Shown here in pieces: positions 36,201 through 43,900 of a stretch of 64,000 nt of DNA. Numbering within the stretch: position 1 is the first letter of the stretch; each line of letters begins with the position of its first letter. Position numbers and translations under genes: made by a program. A model generated the notes under the pieces. The model was not told the origin of the DNA and did not search any database. It was given only the letters and a program-made list of their open reading frames with translations. Location: the NCBI GenBank assembly GCA_964291445.2, contig OZ219864.1:682001-746000 (forward strand), given 5' to 3'. Source of the DNA: JAPOXR01 sp964291445 (GTDB taxonomy: Bacteria > Pseudomonadota > Alphaproteobacteria > Rhodobacterales > Rhodobacteraceae).

Positions 36201-36736
36201 TCGATGGTCCTTCCCTGGACGAAGTGATCTGCAATCCGGCGGGTGACGGCGGAGACTGCCAGCCGGACCGCCGGCCGGCAGGCACTCCGGGCAATCCTTC
36301 GCAGGTAGGATGTCGCTCCCTCCCGTCCAGGCTGCTTCAGGATGGAGGCTGACAGCTGCAGGCCCAAGGTTGCCAGATTGACCATGGAAGATGGCGAACG
36401 GCCCCGATGGCTGCGCCAGTCTGCTGCCACCAGCTTGTCCTCGATCAGGGCATCAATCGTAGCTGTGTCCGGAACTCTCAGCAGCGCTTCTGCTACCCGC
36501 AGCAATGCGATGCCTTCCCCGCTGCCGAGTCCGTATTCGACCAGCAGCGATTCCAGCAACCCGGGCCTGGAATTGCCGCGGATGTCGGCAATTAGCTGCC
36601 TCGCCCCGGCACCGGATTTATCAAGAACCTCCCGGGGAATTCCGCATTCGGTTGACAGCGCATCAATCAGGCTGCCTTCATCGGCCATCTTGGCGGCGAG
36701 AATCCGGCTCCAACTGTCCGGCGGCGATTGTGTCAT
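33233..36736 (-). CDS. putA: PutA bifunctional proline dehydrogenase / glutamate-semialdehyde dehydrogenase
   Basis: A 1167-residue protein oxidising proline to glutamate in two steps. The proline dehydrogenase barrel lies at about residues 130-450, with ISRKLSA-like IKLSALHPRYE, GLNIDAEEADRLELSLAVIE and IRLVKGAYWDTEIKRAQVEG. The aldehyde dehydrogenase domain has FACISPWNFPLAIFTGQIAG, the Glu of IAETGGLNAM, and the catalytic Cys of SAGQRCSALRLLYLQ. The N-terminus lacks a ribbon-helix-helix domain, so this PutA probably does not regulate its own gene. A C-terminal extension of about 170 residues follows the second domain, as in longer PutA types. The gene is convergent with the HMG-CoA lyase-like gene. 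Confidence 0.95.
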   Translation of the reverse strand: MTQSPPDSWSRILAAKMADEGSLIDALSTECGIPREVLDKSGAGARQLIADIRGNSRPGLLESLLVEYGLGSGEGIALLRVAEALLRVPDTATIDALIEDKLVAADWRSHRGRSPSSMVNLATLGLQLSASILKQPGREGATSYLRRIARSACRPAVRLAVSAVTRRIADHFVQGRTIEEAIRASRGAGKQGFCFSYDMLGEAALTAGDASKFLDDYKGAITALAPFCTNPDFRDNDGVSIKLSALHPRYEQTQKGRVLDELADRLKTLAIMAKDANMGLNIDAEEADRLELSLAVIEKVLRSPELAGWDGFGIVVQAYGKAAPHVIDHLYALAGELDRKIMIRLVKGAYWDTEIKRAQVEGVEDFPVYTSKPATDIAYLCCARKLFGMTDRIYPQIAGHNAHTASTILELAGDGTEFEFQRIHGMGEELHRRILGRGRARCRVYAPVGEHRELLPYLARRMLENGANSSFVNQIADPDCPVDSIVENPFERYAGIRESNREPVVRPPFLFGDERRNSRGWDLHYPPHRDELLQVREGFMTSEWQTSLPMSGRAGDPIVVTNPADPSEVVGSSEVATATDIAAAMDRAVCWDNVTPGHRAEILMRASELYEDSSGEFFALLGRESGKIMKDAIAELREAVDFLRYYATEAPKAGAARPAGLFACISPWNFPLAIFTGQIAGALAAGNGVLAKPAEQTPLIGGLATRLLHQAGVPEDVLQLLPGGPETGRVLLADNRIAGVAFTGSTETARRIEQHMAKALHPASRLIAETGGLNAMIADSTALPEQVIRDIVMSSFRSAGQRCSALRLLYLQADIHSNFLDMLFGAMDELVIGDPMDIATDIGPVIDADSHAHISRYIDKARQESSLLKQCPCPPTGHFVGPAVIEVGGIEDLEAEIFGPVLHVAKFVPGQLDDIIAAINASGYGLTFGMHSRIDFRTRQVADRLGIGNVYINRNQIGAVVGSQPFGGEGLSGTGPKAGGPDYLPAFTAGTLPGHPPDSQDPVSPAAVQDLLDQAAGGSLAVLETREFPGPTGESNILRKFPRGTMLCLGPTASDAADQAKTARQAGCPAIQVAEGASGTLAISGFLPRAALAELAGIGMVALWSDDEDLRTARLALSERDGPIIPLAATAEFLERCIFERHTCTDTTAAGGNATLFASLGRMDGSE

Positions 36737-36854
36737 CTCATCCGCTCCCCACATCAGTCCGGGCAGAACAGATCGGCGGTCAGCGCCCGTCCACCTGCGT
36801 CGCCGGAAGCCGGGCGCTCAGACTTCTGCCCGCCTGCCGGCAGTCCGGCGACCT

Positions 36855-38885
36855 TCAGTTGTTTCGCTGTTCATTCTTCTGTTCGGCCCGTCTTGCAACC
36901 ACGTCATCGGCAAGCCGTCCGGACAACTCCTGGAAGTGATCGAATTCGGCGCGGTATGTGCCAAGACCCTGGGTGAGCGAACGGAGTTCGATGATCAGGT
37001 CGTGAATCTCCGATTCCGGCAGGTAGGAGTGAAGCGAGTCCCATCCCTTCCAGCCCTCCTTGGCCTCGTAGCCGAGTATCTGGCCCCGGCGTCCGCTGAT
37101 CAGGCCGTGGATCTTGCTGGTATGATCGGCCGGAACATCGATGGTGACCTTCGCAATGGGCTCCAGGAGGACTGGCGAACATTTGGGCATGCCCTCTGTC
37201 ATTGCCACTCGGGCGGCGAGCTTGAATGACATTTCGTTGCTGTCGACCGAATGGAACTGCCCGTCGGTGAGGGTGATGGCAAAATCGACAACCGGGAAGC
37301 CGAGCGGCCCTTCGGCGGCATATTCCCGAACACCGTTCTCGACCGCCGGGATATACTGGCGAGGAATGGCCCCGCCAACGATCTTGTCGGTGAACTGGAA
37401 ACCGGTGCCGCGCGCAAGCGGTGCAATATCCACCACCACGTCACCGAACATGCCATGTCCGCCGGTCTGTCGCTTGAACCTGCCATGCTGGCTTACCGCG
37501 CCCCGAATGGTCTCGCGGTATGGAACCGTGGGCCGGCGGTGGTCGGCTTCAACATTGAACTTGCTGCCAAGCTTTTCGAGGGCGATCTGGAGATGGACCG
37601 TGCCCTGCCCCTGCAGCACCAGCTCATGCGTATCCTCCTTCTGTTCGTAGCCAAGTGACGGGTCCTCCTCGATCAGGCGCTGCAGACAGGTGGTCAGCTT
37701 GACCTCGTCCTTGCGGTCGGCAGGGGTGATGGCCAGCGAATAGACCGGGCCCAATGGCTCCTCCGTGTGAGACAGGTCCGGCTCGCCGGAACCGGCGCTC
37801 AGGACCTGGCCGGTCCTCGCATTCTCCATGCGTCCGATTCCGACGACATCACCAAAGCTGGCGCTGGTCACTTTTTCCGGCTGACCGCCATTCATGACCA
37901 GGAGGCTGCCGACCCGGCTGCCGCCAAGTGACTGCCCGTCGGAAATTTCCCCGGACCACACCCGGGCATAGGACACCTTGCCGCTATGCTGTGCATACTG
38001 GGTCTTGAAGACCTGGACCGCTGGCTGGCCCTGCGGGTCAAATCCCAGCGCACCGGCGCGGACTTCCGGCCCCGGCGCATCATGCCGCAGCGCCTTCAGG
38101 ATTCGCCGCACGCCAAAATTCTTCTCGGCCGAGCCGAAATAATACGGAACAACCTGGCAGTCGCGCATGGCGCCTGCCGCCTTGGCAAAAATCTCCTCGA
38201 TCTGCGGAACCTCGTCCTCGAGCAGCATTTCCAGGATCGCATCATCGAAATTGGACAGCATTTCCAGGAATTCCTCCCTGGCCAGGTCGATCTCGTCCTT
38301 CAGCGCCGCCGGGAATTCGACCTCCTTCGATTCCTGTCCCTCGACATAGGAATAGGCACGCAGGCTGGCCAGGTCGACATAGCCGGAAATGGTCTCATCC
38401 TCTGTAACCGGATAGTTGCGCATCAGGTGCCGCTGGCCGGACGCCTCCTGGATTGCCACCAGAACTTCGGAAATCGGATCCGTCACCGTGTCGACCTTGT
38501 TGATGTAGACCATGTGCGGAATCTGCCGGGAAATCAGCGATTTGAAGATCGGTGCCGCCGAGGCGGCCCGGCTCACCGACGGCTCCACGACGACGACGGC
38601 AACATCGGCCACCGCCAGCGCATTCAGCGGCTCCTGCAGGAGTTCGACCGACCCCGGACAGTCAAGGATGGCCCAGCTATCGCCGAGATAGGACATCTGC
38701 GCCACCGAGATCTCGGTCGACATGTTCCGGTTTCTCGATTCGGCAGAGGCATCGCCCACGGAGCTTCCATCCTTGACCGAGCCCCGGCGGGGGATAGCGC
38801 CGGCTGCGAACAGAAAACTCTCCATGAGTGTTGTCTTGCCACTCAGAAATGGTCCAACCAAGGCGACGCATCGCGTGTTCCTCAT
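36855..38885 (-). CDS. Elongation factor G-like translational GTPase
   Basis: A 676-residue EF-G-like protein. G1 is VALVGPFLSGKTTLMESFL, G3 is WAILDCPGSVELLQ and G4 is VYINKVDTVTD. Domains II-V follow, including domain IV HGRFKRQTGGHGMFGDVVVD and the C-terminal MEPIA-like LLEPIAKVTIDVPADHTSKI. The usual DxPGH of G3 is DCPGS, so the catalytic His of canonical EF-G is replaced by Ser, typical of accessory EF-G-like paralogs. The ATG at 38885 has AGGAGA before it. It is not part of a ribosomal-protein operon here, which supports a paralog rather than the main EF-G. Confidence 0.88.
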   Translation of the reverse strand: MRNTRCVALVGPFLSGKTTLMESFLFAAGAIPRRGSVKDGSSVGDASAESRNRNMSTEISVAQMSYLGDSWAILDCPGSVELLQEPLNALAVADVAVVVVEPSVSRAASAAPIFKSLISRQIPHMVYINKVDTVTDPISEVLVAIQEASGQRHLMRNYPVTEDETISGYVDLASLRAYSYVEGQESKEVEFPAALKDEIDLAREEFLEMLSNFDDAILEMLLEDEVPQIEEIFAKAAGAMRDCQVVPYYFGSAEKNFGVRRILKALRHDAPGPEVRAGALGFDPQGQPAVQVFKTQYAQHSGKVSYARVWSGEISDGQSLGGSRVGSLLVMNGGQPEKVTSASFGDVVGIGRMENARTGQVLSAGSGEPDLSHTEEPLGPVYSLAITPADRKDEVKLTTCLQRLIEEDPSLGYEQKEDTHELVLQGQGTVHLQIALEKLGSKFNVEADHRRPTVPYRETIRGAVSQHGRFKRQTGGHGMFGDVVVDIAPLARGTGFQFTDKIVGGAIPRQYIPAVENGVREYAAEGPLGFPVVDFAITLTDGQFHSVDSNEMSFKLAARVAMTEGMPKCSPVLLEPIAKVTIDVPADHTSKIHGLISGRRGQILGYEAKEGWKGWDSLHSYLPESEIHDLIIELRSLTQGLGTYRAEFDHFQELSGRLADDVVARRAEQKNEQRNN

Positions 38886-39149
38886 CACTGTTCTCCTGTC
38901 CTTCGGCCGGGCATAAGACTGCGAACCCGGCCTTCTGTCCACCCCATTCTTTGCCATCCCGTGCCCGTCGGCGCCAGAGGGCCGATTTCGGACTTGCGGC
39001 AAACTGACGAACACCAATTTGGCACCGGCTTCGGCCCCCGGCAAGCGGATGCTGCCGGAAGGCGAGACCGGCAACCCGGTCACTGGCGGGTGTTGATGCA
39101 GTCGGCCTGCCGGGTATAAGCAGGTCCCGGCACATATGGACACAATTCA

Positions 39150-39884
39150 ATGTCAAACCCTTCCGCTGCAATGCTGGTCATTGGCGATGAAATCCTCTCC
39201 GGCCGGACCCGGGACGCCAATGTGCCGCATTTGGCCGCCACGCTGGGGCAGCACGGGCTTGATCTCTGCGAGGTGCGGTTTGTCCGCGATATCCATGAAC
39301 AGATCATCCAGGCAGTCAACGAGCTTCGTGCCGCCCGGGATCATGTCTTCACCACCGGAGGAATCGGCCCGACTCATGATGATATCACTGCCGATGCCGT
39401 GGCGGCGGCATTTGGTGTGGAAATCGATGTCCGTGACGATGCGCGCGACATTCTTTCCCGGCATTGCAACAGCCTTGGCCTCGAGTTGAATGCCGGAAGG
39501 CTGCGCATGGCCCGCATACCGGGCGACGCCAGGCTGATCCCGAATTCGGTGTCGGCGGCCCCGGGATTTTCTCTCGGCAACGTCCATGTGATGGCTGGCG
39601 TTCCAAAGATTTTCCAGGCCATGCTCGACGAGGTTCTCAAGACCATCCCGGGCGGAATGCCGAGTGTCAGCGCCACGCTGGAGCTCGGCACGGTCGAAAG
39701 CGAACTGGCCGGACCACTCGAGGACATCGCCCGCGAGTTTGCCGATCTGCAGATCGGCTCGTACCCGTTCCGGACCGAAGACAGCCGCGGGGTGAATGTG
39801 GTGATCAGGGGCACGGCCGAAGATCGGGTCAGGGCGGCCGAAGATCGGGTCAGGGCGGTATTCGGCCACCTCGTGCCGGGCTGA
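39150..39884 (+). CDS. CinA/MoaB-like molybdopterin-binding domain protein
   Basis: A 244-residue protein of the competence/damage-inducible CinA N-terminal (MoaB/Mog fold) family. The opening AMLVIGDEILSGRTRDANVP, then VFTTGGIGPTHDDITADAVA and FSLGNVHVMAGVPKIFQAML, is typical. It lacks the C-terminal amidase (PncC) domain, as in many alphaproteobacteria where the two halves are separate. The exact activity is uncertain (nucleotide pyrophosphatase activity is known for CinA relatives). Near the C-terminus the motif AEDRVRA is repeated by an in-frame 21-base duplication. Confidence 0.85.
   Translation: MSNPSAAMLVIGDEILSGRTRDANVPHLAATLGQHGLDLCEVRFVRDIHEQIIQAVNELRAARDHVFTTGGIGPTHDDITADAVAAAFGVEIDVRDDARDILSRHCNSLGLELNAGRLRMARIPGDARLIPNSVSAAPGFSLGNVHVMAGVPKIFQAMLDEVLKTIPGGMPSVSATLELGTVESELAGPLEDIAREFADLQIGSYPFRTEDSRGVNVVIRGTAEDRVRAAEDRVRAVFGHLVPG
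39816..39857 (+). repeat. 21-bp in-frame tandem duplication in CinA-like gene
   Basis: GCCGAAGATCGGGTCAGGGC plus G occurs twice in direct succession (39816-39836 and 39837-39857), adding seven residues and giving AEDRVRAAEDRVRA. The frame is kept. It is likely a recent slippage event near the C-terminus. Confidence 0.85.
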
Positions 39885-39947
39885 ACAGAAAGCCCGCCAT
39901 CCGGGGAGACATCTCCGGACGAGATATCGCGCCGCCAGCCGCCGGAG

Positions 39948-41345
39948 TCAGAGATCGAGGATCGGCAGGCCGAGCGCAGCGGCAACGCCGCGAAGTGCCT
40001 GGCGATGGTCGCCGTAAGCGATGGCAAGATGGTGCTCCAGGCCGCAATTGATGATATCCTGCATCACCTTGCCGACCGGGCGCTCGAACCGGACAACCCC
40101 GGCGGTTCCGGAAAATGCCAGCGGCCGGCGCAACATCCTGCCACCGAGCAGCACCATCTTGTAGGTGCCCATCGACCTGGAGATGCGCATCAGTGTGACC
40201 TCTCCCGGCTTGAGTGGAAACTCGTAGAGCAGCGGCAGTTTCCGGTTGGAATGCACCGCGGCCACACACGGCGCGCCAGGATCGCGCATCGAAATCGGTG
40301 CCTGGCCGCAATGCCAGACCACGGCGGAGTCGTCATCCGAGTCCATGTCGACCATGTCGGCAAGAAACACCGGCGCCTGGGCGACCCGCTGGAGGACCAG
40401 CTGAGACAATGCGCCATGGACATCGGCCTCGCAGGCACACGGAATGCCGGATTGGCCCAGCATCGAGACCGGCCCGCATACGGCGCCGCCATACTCGGTG
40501 AACATCTCGGGCCAGCACCGGACCGCCACGGCGTCCAGACCTTCGCTGCTCGCCATGTCGGAAAGGGCGGGGCTCAACCGAAGCGAGCGCTCCAGCGACG
40601 CCGGATCGACCGCCTCGATGCCGGAGAGGTCGGCATCGACCTCCTGCCGGACCACGTCCAGCCTGTCCCTGCCGATCTTGTGAGCAGTGTCGAATAGCGA
40701 CTCCATCCGGACCGGAACCACCTCGATGCCGGCCAGCCTGTCCAGGTCCCGGTTGTCGTGGTTGCAGGTATCGAAGCCGGGTGGAGGGAGCCCGATCTGG
40801 CCAATCCTTGCGCCGCGGAGCCCGGCCGCAATCCCGGCTGCGCGACTGTCGGCCGACCTGTCCGGCATCCGGCATTGCCGACCAGCAGATGTCGGTTCGA
40901 ACAACGTGCGGATGTCGTCATCCGTCACCTGTTCAGGGTCCGAACAGAGCCAGGTGAATTCTTGGCCGCGCAGGCCGAGCGCGTGGCTGGCAAGGTTCAG
41001 ACCGCAAAAGGAATTCAACCGGAGCCGGCCGCCGCTGCGTGGCTCGCGCAACGCCCAGATGGCCAGCGGCACCTGCAGACTTCCGGCGATGTCGACGATG
41101 CATTCGGCATCGGTGAAGGTCGTCTGCACGACCAGGATCCGGCCAACACCCTCTTTGGTCAGCCGGCCAAGGGCATCGGCCGCCGTGGCATTGTCGGTCA
41201 GCAGGCAGGGCTCGCCAACCACCCGGTATCCGCATTGCCTGAGCGCCCCCAGAGCCAGTTCGAGCCGGGAGCCGGCATATTCGACGTCAAATGTCGGGCG
41301 ACAGAGTGGAAGAACGCCAATCCGCTGCATGCCGGCGTCAGCCAT
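39948..41345 (-). CDS. L-fucose isomerase-family protein
   Basis: About 465 residues of the fucose/arabinose isomerase-like family. The N-terminal part MQRIGVLPLCRPTFDVEYAG and LLTDNATAADALGRLTKEGV, the middle VAVRCWPEMFTEYGGAVCGP followed by SMLGQSGIPCACEADVHGAL, and the C-terminal MVLLGGRMLRRPLAFSGTAG are typical. Glu and Asp in CEADVHGA and DMVDMDSDDD are candidate metal ligands. It would interconvert an aldose and a ketose. The start overlaps the end of the PfkB kinase gene, so isomerase and kinase are translationally linked and should act on one sugar. Start choice among ATGs at 41351, 41345 and 41330 is uncertain. Confidence 0.78.
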   Translation of the reverse strand: MADAGMQRIGVLPLCRPTFDVEYAGSRLELALGALRQCGYRVVGEPCLLTDNATAADALGRLTKEGVGRILVVQTTFTDAECIVDIAGSLQVPLAIWALREPRSGGRLRLNSFCGLNLASHALGLRGQEFTWLCSDPEQVTDDDIRTLFEPTSAGRQCRMPDRSADSRAAGIAAGLRGARIGQIGLPPPGFDTCNHDNRDLDRLAGIEVVPVRMESLFDTAHKIGRDRLDVVRQEVDADLSGIEAVDPASLERSLRLSPALSDMASSEGLDAVAVRCWPEMFTEYGGAVCGPVSMLGQSGIPCACEADVHGALSQLVLQRVAQAPVFLADMVDMDSDDDSAVVWHCGQAPISMRDPGAPCVAAVHSNRKLPLLYEFPLKPGEVTLMRISRSMGTYKMVLLGGRMLRRPLAFSGTAGVVRFERPVGKVMQDIINCGLEHHLAIAYGDHRQALRGVAAALGLPILDL

Positions 41346-42222
41346 GAGCATTGATGAAGGAATTGACTTCGTCACGGTCCGGAAAGCTCTCCCGCCCGCC
41401 GGTTCGCGAGCAGCGGAGCGTTGCCGTCGCATTGGCAAACCTGACCGCCTCAAACTCAGTCCGCCCTTCGGCAAGCATCAATGCGAATGCTCCATGCCAG
41501 ACATCGCCAGCGCCGAGCGTGTTGCGCGCATCGATGTCATGGGCGGGAATATGTTCGATCCTTCCCCGGTGTGCGACATATGCGCCATCGGCGCCATCGG
41601 TCACGCATATCCAGTTGGAAAACATCCCGGCCATCGATTTCAGACCTGCCAGCGCCGTCTTCTCCCCGGTCAGGTCGATGACACCCTGCCGCGAGAATGC
41701 CAAATGCGTCGCCAGTTTCAGCACGTCTGCATCGGCCCAGCGTTCGCCATCGACGACAGACGGAACGTCATGCCGCCGTGCCAGCCGCAAGGCCTTCTCC
41801 ATCAATGACAGCCAGCTGGTATCGGCCAGGACGACATCATGGCGGGGCGCCGCATCCAGCCATCCGGTATCCTCCGTCATCCCGCTGCCGCGGAAACTGA
41901 TGATCTGCCGCTCGCCGTTCCGGTCAACCGTTACCGACGAAAAGGCTGCCCGGCCGCCCGGTGCCCGATGGACATGATCCACATTGACGCCAAATCCGGC
42001 TAGTTCGGCCAGGATCATTTCCGAGACGGTGTCATCGCCAAGCCTGGCGGCCAAATGGGCCTCGCCACCAAGACGGGAAATCGCCACCGCGGCGCTGGCG
42101 GCCATTCCACCGCCGGTGATCCCGGCATCCAGCGACCGGTATTTCACCCCCTCACGTGGCAGTTCCTCCACATGAAAGAAGAAATCCAGAACTGAAACAC
42201 CAACTGCAAATACCGATGCCAT
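41338..42222 (-). CDS. PfkB-family sugar kinase resembling sulfofructose kinase
   Basis: A 294-residue ribokinase/PfkB-family kinase. The C-terminal catalytic motif is DARNTLGAGDVWHGAFALML with the general-base Asp. The N-terminus VFAVGVSVLDFFFHVEELPR, with a GGG substrate loop (ITGGGMAASAAVAISRLGG), reads closest in my memory to 6-deoxy-6-sulfofructose kinase (YihV), including GDD.....LLAELxxxGVN and CSRTGGRES-like endings. A ketohexose or other sugar substrate remains possible. It precedes and overlaps the isomerase-like gene. Confidence 0.8.
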   Translation of the reverse strand: MASVFAVGVSVLDFFFHVEELPREGVKYRSLDAGITGGGMAASAAVAISRLGGEAHLAARLGDDTVSEMILAELAGFGVNVDHVHRAPGGRAAFSSVTVDRNGERQIISFRGSGMTEDTGWLDAAPRHDVVLADTSWLSLMEKALRLARRHDVPSVVDGERWADADVLKLATHLAFSRQGVIDLTGEKTALAGLKSMAGMFSNWICVTDGADGAYVAHRGRIEHIPAHDIDARNTLGAGDVWHGAFALMLAEGRTEFEAVRFANATATLRCSRTGGRESFPDRDEVNSFINAHG

Positions 42223-42903
42223 GACGTTTTCGCACCTGCCGAAACCCGAATAGAACCCGATTCACCCTGCAACCGGGCCCCAGATTTCACAAATGGCCGG
42301 TCAAGACAATCTTTGGGGAGTCGAGCCAGACACGAATTCATACACTCCGGAACCTCGCCGCCCCGGGCATCCGCAGCACCGCCCCTGCCGACCAGGCCCA
42401 TATCATCTCCCCACCACCGCCAGGACCGTCACTCCCCTTGCGGGAGCGTAGGTCGTCCCCTTCCCGCTCCAACCCCGGCCCGTTCGAGGATGGCGCCGGG
42501 GGCCGCCACGCAGCGTTGGTGTGCTCCTTGCCAGGGACGAACACGATATGATTTCCTGCTCTTGGCTTCCCTCGCCGCGGGCACGCGGGTCGACCAGAAC
42601 CTCGCGTCAGGCCTGCGTCGGGCGGGACCAAGCCTTGAATTGCGCAGCATCAATATATTGATGTGCAACCAAGGCTGAGGGCGTTCGATTTCACAGCCAA
42701 TCCGGTCACGCCGCCTATCACGATCTTCGGCGCCTGTTCATGGACGCCGCCGCCTTGTCCGAAATCTGCGGCAAACCGGTGCGGGTTGCCCGCAAGGGGC
42801 GCCATTTCGACAACGATCTCATCACAGCGTCACCAAGCCGCTTTCATCTCTACGGATTATACGTATATATTGCGGTAGGTGCCTGCTATTTGGGGAGGAT
42901 GCC
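42223..42903. other. Intergenic stretch upstream of the Phd/PemK pair
   Basis: About 680 bases between the PfkB kinase and the toxin-antitoxin pair. The short frames on both strands match no family I recognise. The last ~50 bases hold the TATACGTATA palindrome and the antitoxin ribosome-binding site. Some of it could be decayed mobile DNA. Confidence 0.35.
42858..42867. promoter_or_regulatory. Palindrome, possible Phd operator
   Basis: TATACGTATA is a perfect 10-bp palindrome in an AT-rich patch about 35 bases before the antitoxin ATG. Phd-type antitoxins autoregulate through such short palindromes overlapping the promoter. Only one copy is seen, so this is a candidate only. Confidence 0.35.
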
Positions 42904-43158
42904 ATGCCCACCGTGAGTGCCCTTGAGTTCCAGCGCAAGTTCGGCCGGTTCCAGCACGAAGCGCAGCGCGAGCCGGTGGAGATAACCCGGCATGGGCGGC
43001 GCGAGTTCGTGCTCATGTCCGCAGTGCAATATGACTGGCTTTGCGCTTCTGCCCAGCGTAGCCATCGCACCGACGCCGCCGCCGATATGGTAATCGACGC
43101 CGTGGATCGCGCAGAGATGGATGTGGAGCACAAGTCGCTCGACGACCTGCTTACGTAA
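42904..43158 (+). CDS. Phd/YefM-type antitoxin
   Basis: An 84-residue antitoxin with the Phd N-terminal fold: TVSALEFQRKFGRFQHEAQR, EPVEITRHGRREFVLMSAVQ. This part binds DNA and represses the operon, and the acidic C-terminus neutralises the toxin. GGGGAGGA precedes the ATG at a good distance. It is followed after 10 bases by a PemK-like toxin. Confidence 0.85.
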   Translation: MPTVSALEFQRKFGRFQHEAQREPVEITRHGRREFVLMSAVQYDWLCASAQRSHRTDAAADMVIDAVDRAEMDVEHKSLDDLLT

Positions 43159-43168
43159 CGACGAAGCG

Positions 43169-43594
43169 GTGGCGCTTCCCGACCCAAAGCCAGGCCTGGT
43201 GATCCGCTACGACTACCTCTGGACGCATGAGGCCGCTGCTGGCCGCGACCGCGGCAAGACCCGTCCGACCTGTCTGATCGCCGCGACCGACCCGGCAGTT
43301 CGTCCGCGCTACGTCGTCCTGCTGCCGATCACCCATACATCGCCCGCGGGCGATGCGGCGGGCATCGAAATCCCGGCGCGCGTCAAGCAGGCCTTGGGTC
43401 TCGACGACTCGCCAAGCTGGGTGATCGTGTCGGAGTACAATATCGATGAGTGGCCCAATGCCGGGCTGTCTACGCTGCCCGGTCTGCCGGACGTTTTCAC
43501 CTACGGTTTCATCCCACCGGGATTGTTCGCGCGGATCAAGGCCCGTTTCCTCGAAATGGCTCGTACGAAGGAGGGCCGCGCGGTGCGCCGTTGA
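43169..43594 (+). CDS. PemK/MazF-like toxin
   Basis: A 141-residue protein of the PemK/MazF growth-inhibitor type, which cuts mRNA. Characteristic features are PGLVIRYDYLWTHEAAAGRD, GKTRPTCLIAATDP, YVVLLPITHTSP and WVIVSEYNIDEWPN. The GTG at 43169 gives a short start-to-domain distance. An ATG at 43121 lies inside the antitoxin gene and is less likely. It forms an operon with the Phd-type gene. The version with the extended N-terminus and the AAG-RDRGKTRP loop is common in alphaproteobacteria. Confidence 0.75.
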   Translation: MALPDPKPGLVIRYDYLWTHEAAAGRDRGKTRPTCLIAATDPAVRPRYVVLLPITHTSPAGDAAGIEIPARVKQALGLDDSPSWVIVSEYNIDEWPNAGLSTLPGLPDVFTYGFIPPGLFARIKARFLEMARTKEGRAVRR

Positions 43595-43900
43595 GCGGAG
43601 TTGCGGCCAACATTCCTTGCCGCCCCGGACCCGGCGCCAGGGCGGTTCCGGTTGGCCATCGGCCGTGCGTCGAACGCCGTGCTCGGGACCAAGGGGTCAT
43701 CCGCCTGTTTCATGACGGTTGAGACTTGAGTGTCAGTTCATAGACATAGGGACCGTGGCCACTATCTGGTCCAATCATTGGAAGTGGCCGGATTCTGCAT
43801 CTGTCTATGTGCCAATAGCTGCGCGCCGTCGCCTGCCAGGTCACGGCTTGTCCGCCTTCGCCAGCTTCGGGAAATCGCGGTGGTGTCTACCGTCGGCCGA
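43595..43900. other. Intergenic stretch without a supported gene
   Basis: About 305 bases between the convergent PemK-like and SnoaL-like genes. I see no protein family, RNA gene or strong hairpin. Confidence 0.35.
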
